In this document: one piece after another, positions 1 through 10,931 of the stretch
Layout of the letters: each line of letters begins with the position of its first letter
Position numbering within the stretch: the first letter of the stretch is position 1
NCBI RefSeq assembly: GCF_921293095.1
Contig: NC_060257.1
Location: forward strand, 65,666,472 to 65,730,471
DNA from: Ischnura elegans
Lineage: Eukaryota > Arthropoda > Insecta > Odonata > Coenagrionidae
Reading direction: 5' to 3'
Length of the DNA: 64,000 nt
The notes under the pieces: generated by a model
What the model saw: only the letters and a program-made list of their open reading frames with translations
Database searches by the model: none
What the model was told of the DNA's origin: nothing
Program-made: the position numbers and the translations under genes

Positions 1-254
1 AGTCCACTCGGTATTCGCTCTATAAACACTTTGTCTTCGCAGAGAAGGGTGGAACTATTATCACCCAACTCACTGAAACACAGACATCTGGGTTCCCCTT
101 CACAACGATAGCCCAAATCGCTCATTCTTACTTCTCTATCAATCGTCGATTTTTCGGAAGAACAATCCATAAACGTTAAGACGGTGATGAAGATATAAAA
201 GTATTTCCGTCCTGTGCTTGCATTGCAGCAACTGCGCTTTTGAGCTTCAAACAT
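1..254 (-). CDS. Partial first coding exon, LRR-like secreted or membrane protein
   Basis: Reading the minus strand, a pyrimidine-rich tract ending in CAG (263-266) is followed by an open frame that stays open to the window edge. The first ATG is at 254 and about 84 codons are visible. Residues near 24-35 (YFYIFITVLTFM) form a short hydrophobic stretch of signal-peptide type. About 30 residues later comes a Cys cluster (RCEGEPRCLCF, then LLC) ending in an IP motif, the spacing of a leucine-rich-repeat N-terminal cap (LRRNT). From family knowledge such caps precede extracellular LRR arrays; the LRRs themselves would lie beyond the window. The acceptor upstream of the ATG implies a 5' UTR intron. 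It could instead be another Cys-rich secreted protein. No function is assigned. Confidence 0.6.
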   Translation of the reverse strand, partial: MFEAQKRSCCNASTGRKYFYIFITVLTFMDCSSEKSTIDREVRMSDLGYRCEGEPRCLCFSELGDNSSTLLCEDKVFIERIPSG

Positions 255-263
255 CCTTTGAGC

Positions 264-1780
264 CTGAAAAAAATGAACTTAGGTTACTTATAATGTAAAT
301 AATCCCAAAATTTTGATTGTGCAATATGGTTACTGCTAAGGAGAGGGAGCTTTAGGTGATCTCCAAGGTCATAAGACCAGGAATTGAGCCACCAGCAATT
401 AACAAAATGTATGTCACAAAAATAAAATTAGTAACTATAACATAAGTACTGTTACAATGAAATAAAAATAAGTGATCATTTTTTTCTTGAGAAAAAATCC
501 TGTCATTGGCTAGTTGAACATTTTCTTTGAGGATTTAATATTATTAACTTCAGCGGGCAGTAGATTATCTTTGGCCCCATATAGTGAAAGCAACGTTTAT
601 ATCGTATCAAAGTAATCTATTACAAGCTCAATTTTTTTCAATGCGGAGGGCATAGCAACGAGGAATTTGAACGTCATAGCTCACGCCTCAGCCACCAATG
701 ACCACTTTTTTCCATCTGGGTCAGGAGGCAAACTCACTACTGCATCAGAAATTATGTTATTTTAGGAATAGTCAAGTCATTTAAGTTGAAAATGAGCCTT
801 AACCTCCGAATTCCTTGACAGTGACTTAAAATACTGCATATAGATGGAGAATGTGTCAAAAATTATTATTGACATAGCGCCAATTTGTGACTCAACCTTG
901 GGGGTAGTTGTCACCCCTTCTCAGGGTTTGAAATGTTTTCTCAAAGTCAACCTGGAAATGTATGGAAGACCAAATGAATTTAAAAGATTGTTTTTGATAA
1001 ACCAATACTAGAATAAATAAGATTAAATCTTTATATTTTTTTAGCAAAAATACTTTTTCAAGCTGTTTTTTTACGGCACACTGGAAAAATATTCCTTTTA
1101 TAAAAACGTTATGAACTAAAATATAGCATAAAAAACAAATACAATCGTTTTTAGTTAAGGAATGAGCCATCATTTCATTACGTATAATGGTACATAATTT
1201 ATATTCATCACGTGCAATATTTTATTTTTTAACTATATGATGCCGAACTGCTTTTGATCAATATTTTCGATAGAAGTAGAGAAATGTTGGCAATGTGTAT
1301 ATAAATTGAATTATTCATACATGCCCCATATGTTGATAAACAGTAAACCGTCACTGGGTAGCTCCCTACATTGAGAACGTCTGTTTCCTGAGGATGGCTT
1401 TAGACTGGCGCACAGTGCGCTGAAATCGATAGTAGCTGGACAAAACCCCAAACATGAATGAATGAATGCAATGCAAATGAATGAAAACATGGTTTTTTGA
1501 GTATGGAATTCAAAACTTTGCTTCGTTGCGGTCGATACATAAGTGCTTGTTTTGAAGCCAGCCTTTATTCGTTGGTTACTTCCTATAACAAATGACTTGG
1601 TCTAAGATTTGAAAAAATATCGCACCAATTACCCGCATTGAATTTTTTGGATGATTGCAGAGTTTGATGATTTATTTTATTGTGAAAACGACGTAATCAT
1701 GTCTCATTTTCATCTAAAAGCAGTTTGTTTGACCATTATGACATAATTGTTAATATATGATGGGCAGCACTGTTAGAATC
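264..1780. other. Mostly unassigned, with two repeat traces
   Basis: No gene is supported here. At 1387-1440 there is a Penelope-like terminus motif (CCTGAGGATGG followed by GAAATCG). At 1495-1665 the sequence resembles 23685-23875, sharing an element end that reads CCCGCATTGAATTTTTT. The rest is AT-rich and unrecognised. Confidence 0.4.
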
Positions 1781-2190
1781 TAGAAAATTGTCACTGTTGT
1801 CACAAGTCCAATGTGGACGTATCATCTGCATATATAATAACTTCACTGTTAGGTAGGTTATCACGGAGATCATTAATGAAAATTATAAATAAAAAGAGGT
1901 CCTGATTTTGGAGCGTTGTGGTATGCCACATTGAATTAAAACTATATCGGATCTAAAAGTATAAACATTGGATTTGTGATTGAAGTTTTTTGCACCATTT
2001 GTTTGCTATTTGAAAGATAAGAATCGATCCAAGATAAGAAATTGCCATTGATCCCAATTTTCATGAGTTTTGAATAAAGTAAACTGTGGTCTATGGTATC
2101 AAATGCTTTTGACTGGTCAAAATAATCTTTTACTCTCTTTCATACTAGAAAGTCCCCAAATGATCTTGAGGTGAAAGGCAGCGTTAATGA
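1780..2190 (-). pseudogene. Non-LTR retrotransposon reverse transcriptase fragment
   Basis: The minus strand encodes reverse transcriptase blocks in order: SKAFDTIDHSLLYSKL, then INGNFLSWIDSYLSN, then an interrupted stretch, then the catalytic-box sequence YADDT near 1820. This matches the palm of Jockey/CR1-type LINE reverse transcriptases, which copy RNA at the nicked target site. Frameshifts and stops between the blocks and the absence of flanking ORF2 domains show a dead fragment. Confidence 0.85.
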
Positions 2191-2266
2191 TTGACTTTCC
2201 TTTTATGAGTCCATGTTGGTCAGGGAGGTAAAACATGTTTACGTAGCTATAAATACAGTTATACTA

Positions 2267-3050
2267 GGGTCATTCGATAAGTCCGTGACTTTTTTTACTT
2301 TCCCAGTTAGTATCTATAAATATAACAATATTCTCGTTAGTTTCGATCAGTTTCGATACACAGCTGTGAAATTTTGAGATAGTTCAGTCGTTTAGTTTGC
2401 TTGTGACAGCCATTTAAAACAGGTAACCTTGTGAATTTTAACGATGGTCGGAAAAAGTGAATTTCGTGCACCAACTAGAAATTATTTTTTGCGTAAAAAA
2501 ATTGTCGCCGAAACCAAGAAAAGACTTAAATAAATAAAATGGAAACTCTGCGCCATCAATTTAAATGATAAAGTAGTGGTTTACTGAATTCCTTTGTGGT
2601 CGCACAAGCACAAGTGACGTCGAACGTACAGGACGACCGATAGATATCTTGAAGCTAGAAATTGTCGATAAAATCTATGGAATCTACAGCTACACAATAC
2701 CTCGCAAGGCGCCTAATAGGCGTGTGGCAGGGGGTGTTAGGACACCAGCCGTTTACTGCTAAAAAAAATGAAGTGCTCTAACGAAGTTGGGACTAGTGTT
2801 TGTTAAAGTCCTTTATGGTTCGGGGGAAAAACGAATTCCCATATCTATCCGTTCGCCAAAACATCTCTTTCAATTTATCGCTTCTATCGGACCTGGAAAT
2901 ATAGTGTGGCTCTAATATTATGTTCTCCGTGTCGCTCTTAAAGATATCCATTCTCAATTGTTCAAGCAATCTAAGCCTAGCGCGCAGCCTCCTCCTCCTC
3001 CAAAAAAATCCATATTTTATTCAAAAAGTCACGGACTTATCAAACCACCG
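2267..3050 (+). mobile_element. Mariner element remnant with both TIRs, internally replaced
   Basis: Inverted ends are visible: GGGTCATTCGATAAGTCCG at the left and its near-complement (CGGACTTATCAAACCACCG) at the right. A TA precedes the left end. Inside, an ATG near 2443 opens a mariner transposase N-terminus; the phrase FTEFLCGRTSTSDVERTGRP is recognisable after a frameshift. The DDD catalytic half is missing, replaced by a LINE 3' end. The element is non-autonomous. Confidence 0.85.
2690..3012 (-). mobile_element. LINE 3' end nested in the mariner
   Basis: On the minus strand this encodes a LINE ORF2 C-terminus with the phrases LLEQLRMDIFKSDTENIILE and SFFPRTIKDFN, a standard ending of Jockey/CR1-type ORF2. 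A 3' UTR follows that ends in a TGTAGCTGTAGAT-like tail. The UTR (CCTAACACCCCCTGCC, then GCGAGGTATTGTGTAG) belongs to the same tail family seen at 4511, 6548, 8066 and 9188. It interrupts the mariner transposase frame, so it is the younger insertion. Confidence 0.8.
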
Positions 3051-3289
3051 TCGTAAAATCGCTTTTCAAAGACCATGGAAAAACAATGAATGGTAATAGT
3101 TCTTTAATTTTCAGAATCACTACGAAAACCTTATTTATAAATGGCACGATGATATTTAAATAAGTATTTAGAAAAAGCTATACAAACAAATTATTTTGGA
3201 TCAATTTTTTATATTTTCAACATTGTGTACTTACAGCTCTATAAACATACACTTAGGCCTCCCAAATATTAGAATTTCGAGAACTCATC

Positions 3290-3560
3290 AAAATAGGCAT
3301 TATTTTCGGCGATAGACTCCTCATTAGGCATAAACCAATGTCCGCCAAGCTTTTCTTCAAGTTGGGAAATGAGAATAAGTCACTGGGGGTCAAATATTGT
3401 GAATACGGTGAATTTTGTTGCAATAGAAACTTTAATGCCGTAATTTAGGGCAATGAAACTGCTTAGGTGTGCAACCGTGCATTGTCTTGTTGAAGGAGGA
3501 ACTTTTTCTGCTTCAAATGAGGACGCTTTTCTTGATTTCTATCATCAACCGGTTAAATTA
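3290..3560 (-). pseudogene. Mariner-type transposase C-terminal relic
   Basis: The minus strand, with frameshifts, reads KKFLLQQDNARLHT followed by FPNLKKSLGG-like and NEESIAENNAYFDEFSKF segments. These are the QDNAxxH catalytic block and C-terminal part of mariner/Tc1 transposases. It lies next to, but is oriented opposite to, the mariner at 2267-3050. No intact frame remains. Confidence 0.7.
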
Positions 3561-3719
3561 CTACACATAATACTCTCCTGTTACCGTTTTTTTCTTCTCC
3601 GAGTAACAGATGTAGATTATATTACGCATACATGCTAATATGTCGTTGTCATGACCTGACCGGCCCATTGATGCTTGCCGCCTCTAAGTTCATGACGAGT
3701 GGAATTATCAAAATCAGCG

Positions 3720-4290
3720 GGCGAGATTATGGTCAACGTCATCTGGGGCAAAAAAATGTGTTCTGCTGATCGATTTCATGCCCAATGACACAAAAATCAA
3801 CCGCGCTGGGCATGATGAGACCCTAAGCAAACTTCGAAGGGCTGTACAGAACAAAAGACGCGGTAGGTTGACAAAAGACGTTTGTTTGCACCAGGACAAG
3901 ACATGGTGCCCACAAGGGACAAGGATGTGGCCGTCAACACGTCACTCATCAAGCAGTTTGAATTTAAGGTGTACATGACCCACCTTGCAGTCCAGATATT
4001 GCTATGAAAATCATCTTTCCGGTCCTTAAAAAAGATTTGGGTGGGTGAAAATTCGCGAACGACGACGATGCTCCAGAAGCGGTTCTTATCTTCGCACGGG
4101 AAGCTGGTTCGAGAAGGGAAGTGAAAACGTTCTTCTCAAAGATACGGAAAGTCATCGAGCGGAAGCACATTGAAAAACAGCTGAATGTTCAAGATTTTTA
4201 ACCATGTCATATCCTTTGGAAAACATTTCAGCAACTACGAAAAAAAATTAAAAACCTTACTTTTCATATGGCCCACGTAGGTTTGATGAC
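3720..4290 (+). pseudogene. Mariner transposase relic, C-terminal half
   Basis: The plus strand carries LLIDFMPNDTKINRAGHDET, then LRRAVQNKRRGRLTKDV, then a DPPYSPDIAPCENHLFP-like block split across frames. The end is KVIERK, followed by stop. This is the mariner DDD region and C-terminus. It is closely related to the relic at 8400-8940; both are followed by GGCCCACGTAGGTT, taken as the degenerate right end of the family. Several frameshifts make it inactive. Confidence 0.8.
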
Positions 4291-4319
4291 TTGTGGTGTA
4301 GCATATTAACATATGTATT

Positions 4320-4580
4320 CCACAATTCATGCTTCTGAATTTTCATAGTATTTCAAACAGCATGTTTTGCATTATCTAGCTTCATAGGCAGGTTGCCTTC
4401 ATGATTACTTGGCAAGATTTGCCTTTACATGAACGTCGAAATATATTTTTTTAGTATGCATAACATTTTTATGACCTTGTGGTTTGATGTGGGAATCCTC
4501 TTCATTGTTAGTGATTGATCACCCCCTGCCAAAAACCCGAGAGGTGGCTCGCAGACTATTATGTAGGCATAGGAAGGATT
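4320..4580 (+). repeat. Repeat family R1 (LINE-tail type), copy 1
   Basis: Related sequence occurs at 4660-4808 continuing at 6484-6602, at 8990-9245, and inverted at 11335-11460. The end (4511-4565) reads GATTGATCACCCCCTGCC, then GTGGCTCGCAGACTATTATG, the same tail as the LINE 3' end at 2690-3012. This supports a LINE 3' UTR origin for the family. Confidence 0.65.
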
Positions 4581-4589
4581 CTTACACTT

Positions 4590-4672
4590 ACCAACGACCC
4601 AGGATAGCCTTCGGAGGCCATACCGTCACGAATTAGCTCTGTACTAGCATTACAGCCATTCCAGTTTCCGTG
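4590..4672 (-). other. Repeated exon-like segment, copy 1
   Basis: On the minus strand an open segment of about 80 bp (including NWNGC and MASEGYPGS) ends at GTAAGTGTAAG, a consensus splice donor. The same peptide with the same donor position occurs at 10811-10931 on the plus strand. The protein family is not recognised, and it could be part of a transposon rather than a host gene. Confidence 0.35.
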
Positions 4673-4810
4673 CGAATTCCAATTTTTTTTTAATTTTCTT
4701 AGTATTTCCAAGGGCAAGTTTTGTGTGTTCCAGCTTTATTGGCAGATTACCTTAAAGAGTAATTGGCAAGTTTTTCCTTTGCATGAATGTGGTAGTATAA
4801 TTTGCTAGTA

Positions 4811-6483
4811 GGGGAGTGAGGGGCAAGAGTCCGCACGGGGTAAGATTCCTTTTCCGAAATATTTCTCTAAATACCTGGATGATGCCACTTGTAGTCAATT
4901 AGTTTCATTAACGTGACCATATGTAACAAAGGGGTGCGTTCAGTGGAAGACAACGAACGACAGAACGTGAGTTTTTCTTATTTTTCAGTTTTACACAATG
5001 TTTATCTAATTTGTAGGGCCGCGTAATTTTTATATGTACTTTGGGTACTTATTTCATTGCTGCGAATCCCTAGCATTCCTTTACATGTATTCTTCGCCTA
5101 AAAAATTCATGCAGTCAGCAGGTTTGCAGCCCACTATGTGGTTGTGTTATGGCGTATTAGGTGTAGCAAGTGCTGTTTGGGCAAGTGTCCGCATGCGGAC
5201 TCTTGCCCCACGGGCGCTGACTCCTGTCCCACTTTATAGGATTGCTTTTTCTATGACTTTATAGTTTTTGCCATAAATATTATATTTACTTTTTTATAAT
5301 TGTATTGAAAGAAAATTCGGAAACTCTAAGAGAAAAACCAATTGGGAAGCAATAGTATAACGAATTTTGGAGATTGTCTCTGCGTACACGTCTTAAGACG
5401 GTATGTGCAATAGAACATATAGCATGCAATCATTGGGAATTCAAAAAATATTACATATTTCCAAGAATTTTAGATGCGTTTTATTCGTAGATATGCATCA
5501 TACTGCTTGTTGTTGTCCGACCTACCCTTGAACAGGCATGAGTGTAAATTCCCCCAGTCCTTATTTTTCCGAGAAAGCGTTTGAAAATAAGCTTGCAGTT
5601 GGATCACCTCCAAGAACTCCTTTGCTAACGACGGGTTCGGTATTCATTAATTTAGACATTTATAATGACTGGTTGAAACATTTTAAGGGAGATCCAAAAC
5701 TCGCTGCTGATGATCTAGTTTTGTCATGGAAGGCGGAGAAGCTTTTTTACCCTCAAATATTCCTTCCTTTTACTCCCTTTCAAAATTCATGTCCACACAA
5801 CGTTCCACCTAGAGTAATTAACTCTGCTTACTATTTATTGCTTACAACTTACAACAATACTTAGCTTAGCAGACATCGGGAGGCATATGTCTCTCTTGAG
5901 AGCATTAGACCATATCCAAAAGCATTGCAAGCGTAAAATTGGCGTAAAAAATTCAAAGTGGTCTGAAACTCTTACGAGTTCCCCTATTACCCAGAAACTA
6001 AACGTGAAGATATCTAAAAAGAAAGTAAAGGGTTGTAGTACTAAGCGGCGGTTTCTAAACGGTAAACAGAGCATTCACCTAACAGGAAAAACTGCGATTA
6101 TGACTTTATAGGTTGTGGAAAATTGTACTCAGATCCACCAATTGTTAATTGGATAATGTGTTCTGAATTTAAAACATGGAGGAAAGAACCTTGCATCTCA
6201 TTTTATGGAAAAAGAAAGTTCACATGTGAAAACTGTGATTAGGACTCTTGCCCCACAATGGGAGGACTCTTGCCCCACGTGAGGGGCAAGTTTCCTATTT
6301 GTTTCTCTTTTACATTTAGCTGAATAGCTCCAGTTATTAATTCATTCTGCTGCAATGGAAGATAAGTATTGTAGCACATGAAACAGGGAACAAATTGTAA
6401 AATAAATAAAAATAATATCTTGAACCTGTATGCATAATTTTTGTAATTGTTTGTTAGATGCGAACTCTTGCCCCTCATTCCCC
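4811..6483 (+). mobile_element. pogo/Tigger-like DNA transposon, degenerate
   Basis: Inverted ends are GGGGAGTGAGGGGCAAGAG (4811) and CTCTTGCCCCTCATTCCCC (ending 6483), flanked by TA at 4809-4810 and 6484-6485. TA target duplication is the rule for the Tc1/mariner/pogo superfamily. The end motif CTCTTGCCCC recurs inside near 5200 and three times at 6240-6295. The element splits an R1 repeat whose unsplit counterpart is at about 9108-9145 (GGTAGTATAATTTGTTAG then ATGCGTAAGG). Confidence 0.85.
5538..6241 (+). pseudogene. pogo/Tigger-like transposase, C-terminal part
   Basis: The first open segment (5538-5864) carries AFENKLAVGSPPRTPLLTTG then INLDIYNDWLKHF, the region before the last catalytic Asp of pogo/Jerky-type DDE transposases. 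Later frames give IRPYPKA and SETLTSSPITQKLN, typical of the spacer. The final segment reads CGKLYSDPPIVNWIMC and ends CENCD, a Cys-rich PHD-like tail seen on many insect Tigger-like transposases. Frameshifts between segments and loss of the N-terminal DNA-binding part make it non-functional. Confidence 0.75.
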
Positions 6484-6602
6484 TATGCGTAAGGATTTTT
6501 GGACCGCGTGGTGTGCATGTAAGAATCCTATTGCATGCTGCATGATGGCGATTGATCACCCCTTACCAAACACCCTAGAGGTGGCTCGCAGGGTATTAAG
6601 TA
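6484..6602 (+). repeat. Right half of R1 copy 2, split by the pogo element
   Basis: It continues the R1 sequence that stops at 4808: AAGGATTTTTGGACCGCGTG, matching 9140-9160, then the GATCACCCCTTACCAAACAC tail. Confidence 0.7.
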
Positions 6603-8060
6603 GATGTTCATTCTTAAACAGTTATGTGTTTTGATGAAAGCAGTTCTAAGAGGTTTGTTCACTACTCAGATTGAAATTCATACTTCTTTAATTATGCAGA
6701 ACATTTTCAGGAACTTTATTCGTGATACTTAATGGCACTCAGTCAATCAATAACTATTGTATGGGTCAAAGGTAAACAAAGCTGCACCTAGATTCATTGA
6801 TTTCCTGGAATAGGTGAAGAGACATAAAAGTTGTATGTTAATGTATTTTATCTAAAATTATGGGAAAAAAAACTTTCCAATCATTAAATGTTGACCACTA
6901 GCATACACTATGAAGGCCATCGGCCTATTCCTTTCACAATGCTTCCGTTGAACAATGACATAAAAAGGAGTATTGAAGTACTAACTTTTTTATTGCTCTT
7001 TTGTCATTCGTATTGTATCGTATATAAGTTATTCAGTTTTGAACCATGAGGAACTGATGACTTACAATTTCAACTGCAGAAAAGAATGTGTCTAATTCGA
7101 ATTAAATGGCTCTAAAAACTGTAGGCGACAAATACAATATTGGTATGTACTGGATATTTTATTTGTGAGTTCTAAAGCTGCCGTTATAGTCTCTTATAGA
7201 TTGTGGAAAAAACGATGGCCTTAATCCGTCTGTTCTGCAGTCACTCTCTCTCTTATATTATTTATATGATCTCATCTACCGTAGTATGTTGGCGTTCGTA
7301 AGGTATGGCTATACATTCAAGCCACTGATTGCAGTTGCTAGTGTTGATCAGTGCAAAATCTTTTAGCAGTTTATCAGTCTCTCTGTAAGTATCCATTTTT
7401 TCCATTGAAGTCATGTTATGAGCTAAATGTTTACCATAGTTCTTCTCCTTTTATAAAAATAATAACGAATGCTATTGTTGAAAATTTTAATTACCCTAGA
7501 TTTTAGGGCTTACCTATATCCGTAGTGTAACGTTATTTTATTTTCTCTCTTCTTTACGTTCACAAATATTCTTATTAAACTTTAAAAAACAAACTCGTGA
7601 GTAAAGAGACAACCGTACGCCACAACTATTACAATCCAACTCCCATACACTTCATCCCGCGCCGACAACAACAATCGCCCCAATCCACCTCTGCTGCTTA
7701 TTATTGTTTGCTAAAATCCAACTCAAAAAAACCCAAAACAACTAAAAAATAAACGTTACAGTAGGTTGAATAGTTAACTCGAAAACCACTAAAAACCGAA
7801 AATGCGATTTCGATAAAGGGTTGGGTAAACTCCACACATGATTATGCTAACTTATTCCTTGCATGAAACAAAACAACTGATAAATTAAACAATATTCATT
7901 AAATACCAATATCGCATGTGTCGCAAAGCTGGCGCCTTAGTTATTCCTTTTTGTTTTGGTTATGAGTATTTACTTTACTACATTGAACTTGCCCTTATTT
8001 GTGAACTTAAGTCAGTCTCTCTGTAATGCTACCTTCGTAGTGGGAATGAGCCTAACAAAA
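6603..8060. other. Unassigned AT-rich interval
   Basis: No gene is supported. A stretch at about 7195-7310, ending AGTATGTTGGCGTTCGTAAG, resembles 11515-11630 and is a dispersed repeat of unknown class. Nothing else was recognised. Confidence 0.4.
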
Positions 8061-8065
8061 GGTAA

Positions 8066-8135
8066 ATCTACATATACACAATACCCTACAACTACTACCA
8101 CCTCCCGGGTGTTTGGAAGGGGGTGATCAATTAAC
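8066..8135 (-). repeat. LINE-tail copy, inverted
   Basis: The reverse complement reads TGATCACCCCCTTCCAAACA, then GGTATTGTGTATATGTAGAT, the tail shared with 2690, 4511, 6548 and 9188. Confidence 0.65.
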
Positions 8136-8149
8136 AGCAAGTAATGGAG

Positions 8150-8226
8150 AAGCAAGAGCAATTTCCACAAATTTTATAATTATTTTACGACCGGTTTCGC
8201 TTCCAGCATCATCACCTGAATAATAT
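8150..8226 (-). mobile_element. Penelope-like terminus
   Basis: The reverse complement contains GGTGATGATGCTGGAAGCGA followed by AACCGGTCG. The pattern of CTGATGATG-type core, short stem and GAAAC is typical of Penelope-like element ends, which are known to carry hammerhead-type motifs. No reverse transcriptase is present. Confidence 0.4.
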
Positions 8227-8399
8227 TAAATAAATATTAGGTTTGTGAAAATCGCTCCTGCTTCTTCTTTATGATCCGTTTCCACTCCATCCCGCCTGAA
8301 ACCTCAGATGATACCAGCCAGTAGCATGTAAGAGGATTTATTTATTAACCCCCAAAATTTTAGAGATACATCATCTTTCAAGGAATAAATAAATTAATT

Positions 8400-8940
8400 C
8401 GAGAGGAAATACGTCCTGCTTGTCGATATCATGCCCAGGATTACAAAACTAAACCACGCGAGCCACAATGAGACCCTAAGAGGACTGCGAATGGCTATCC
8501 AGAAGAAAAGACGCGGCAGGTTGACAAAAGGCGTTTGATTGCAACAGGACTAGGCGTCTTGCCCACATGGGACAAGGTTGTGGCCCACAAAACAACGTCA
8601 CTCATCGAGCAGTTTGAATGTAAGGTAAAAAATTAATTGATGACCCACCATATAGTCCAGATATCGCTCCCTGCGAAAATCATATCTTTCCGGCCCTTAA
8701 AAAGATTTCATACGGGAAGCTGGTTCGGAGTAAAGGAGGGAATAAAAAAGCTCGTCTCAAGGGCACGGAAAGTCATCGAGCGCAAGAGTGAGTTCATCGA
8801 AAAAAAGCTGAAATTTCAAGGTTTCTAACCATGTAATACGCGTAGGGAAAAATTTCACCAACTGTGAAAAAATTAATTGAAGACCTAACTTATCATAAGG
8901 CCCACGTAGGTTAGATGACTTGTAGTGTAGCCCTCTATTA
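8400..8940 (+). pseudogene. Mariner transposase relic, second copy of the 3720 family
   Basis: It starts VLLVDIMPRI, then NHASHNETLRGLRMAIQKKR and RGRLTKGV followed by a TGA stop. After a gap comes the open stretch 8637-8828 ending LVSRARKVIERKSEFIEKKL. This matches the mariner DDD region and C-terminus, and the sequence after it (AAGGCCCACGTAGGTT) matches 4265-4280. It is broken by stops and a deletion. Confidence 0.8.
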
Positions 8941-8989
8941 TTTTTTTAATTTATTTTTTCAAATAAAAAAGTCAAATTTATCAAAAAAA

Positions 8990-9245
8990 TAAATTTCCTT
9001 AATGCATGTTTGTGAATTTTCTTATTATATTTAAGAGCATGTTTTGTGTTTTCCAGCTTTATTGGCAGATTAATTTAATGATAAGCTGACACGTTTTGGT
9101 TTCGCTTGAATGTGGTAGTATAATTTGTTAGCATGCGTAAGGATTTTTGGACCGCGTGGTGTGCATGTGGGAATCCTATTGAATGCTGGTGATTGACCAC
9201 CCCCTGCCAAAAACCCTAGTGGTGGCTCGCAGGGTATTATAGATC
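8990..9245 (+). repeat. R1 copy 3, uninterrupted
   Basis: It aligns with 4675-4808 joined to 6484-6602, which makes it the empty-site version of the pogo insertion. It ends GACCACCCCCTGCC then GGTGGCTCGCAGGGTATTAT. Confidence 0.7.
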
Positions 9246-9755
9246 GCAGGGCATGCAGATGTAAACTTTTTTCAATAGTTATCTTCAATTGTTGCTTTAA
9301 ATGAATAACATGCTACTTATATGGAGCCAATTTATAACGTTCTCATGCCATCTTTCGCACGCAATGAAAGTTTAGGACCGGGAGTGCTAGCCCAAATGAA
9401 AAGGGGGAGTTTGAGGAAAGAGGATATTCAATCCCTATCTTACGGAAGAAATTGGACTGATCGCGGGCATTTTGCGGTTTCCAACGACTGAACAACTGGA
9501 AGATACTATGCGATTATAAATATCTGAAGCAATTCAAGTTTGAGCTTAAGTAAACGCACATTAATTTTATAATCGCACAGGTATTGTTTTCGGATGAAGT
9601 ATTTTTGTGTTCTCTACTGGGTAAGTGAACTGGCGGCCGCCGAGTTTCAACCACGTGGATATCACTAATATCTGGTATCACCAGTAACGAGTGAAAGATA
9701 ACTTACTGACAATCTGGATGCGCGTCCTATCTTAGGTGATGAAATGGCCGACTAT

Positions 9756-10395
9756 ACAGGGTGATTGAGGAATCTGCATTACTTTAAGAGTTGGTATTGG
9801 AGACAGTTTTAAGCATTTTTTTGTCCATGGACTTGGGGTTGGAACTAGTTATTAGTTACTGAGCTAAGGGAAGGCAAAGATTTTTTTATTGCACTTTGTA
9901 GTTACCTTGGAAACGGTTTTTCTTGGGTACCCAGACTCTTTGACATGTTTTATTTAATACTCTGATTAATTAAGGACAATACTTGATTCTGTTTGGACGA
10001 AAGTGTACGATTATAATTGTCTGAAGAAATTAATCTTAAAGGTAAATTACACGAGAGCTTTGAGCGAGTATCACTCATACAATTTCGTGATCTAACTGTG
10101 TTTGATATAGATTGTTTCATTCGTCCAAACACAATTATTTATTGTCCTAAATAAACCAGAGTATTAAATAAAATGTCGAATAGGCTGAATACCCATGAAA
10201 ATCTGTTTTCATGGTAACTGCAAAGTAATAACGTCCAAGAAATGTTTGCGTTGCGATAGTTCAGTAACTAAGGAGATATTAATTAGTAATATTAAAGAAA
10301 TGCCATCCTTACTTTACGAAAAAAATTATAAATCAAGAAGTTACAGAAATGTTGCATATCTAGCAGAGGCTGATTTAAGGCCGCAATTCACGAGC
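9756..10395. mobile_element. Foldback element with long inverted arms
   Basis: Two arms of about 200 bp or more pair. The inner arm TTTTATTTAATACTCTG (left, about 9949) matches the complement of CAGAGTATTAAATAAAA (right, about 10157). Farther out, GTAGTTACCTTGGAAACGG pairs with the complement of the 10200-10225 segment, and TTAGTTACTGAGCTA pairs with the region near 10263. The outer left end is ACAGGGTGATTGAGG. The loop has no coding sequence, so this is a MITE or foldback element of unknown superfamily. Confidence 0.65.
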
Positions 10396-10810
10396 GCCCC
10401 TATTGAAATTGACATTCGTCTCAAACGGAACCAAATATTTTTTTTTACAAAATAGTGGTATAAATATCGTCATTATTATTTATGCCATCGCAAATCACAA
10501 ACTTTCGGCTTTAACTTCTGAATGACAACTTGCGTGATCATGAGGTTATCTCATACGGGAATTATTTTTTACTATAGATTTACTCTTTTGAAAAAGAATA
10601 TAAACTTCTTTAACTGTGCATTAAATTCTCGTTAAATATTAATAATACGCATAAATTGCCTTCGATAACGTTGCCTTCACCAGCACGCAGCCTGGATGGG
10701 CTGCATAAAGGCTTATTTTCCCGTAATATATGTGTGTTAGTTCTGAATTAATATATGACTCATGGGGCTTTCCTTGGGAAAATTATTGATAATTTCTTTT
10801 TTGCAGTTGA

Positions 10811-10931
10811 AGCGTACAACTCCTATTCAGAATGTCGGAAATACGGAACCTGGAATGGCTGTATTGCTAGTTCAGAGCTGATACGTGAAAGTATGGCCTC
10901 CGAAGGCTATCCTGGGTCTTCGTTGAATGTA
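10811..10931 (+). other. Repeated exon-like segment, copy 2
   Basis: A run ending TTTTTTGCAG is followed by an open frame of about 40 codons (including YSECRKYGTWNGC and MASEGYPGS) and then a donor-like AAT/GTAAGA. The inverted copy at 4590-4672 keeps both the frame and the donor. Acceptor, open frame and donor together suggest an internal exon of about 120 bp, but no neighbouring exon or protein family was recognised. Confidence 0.35.
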
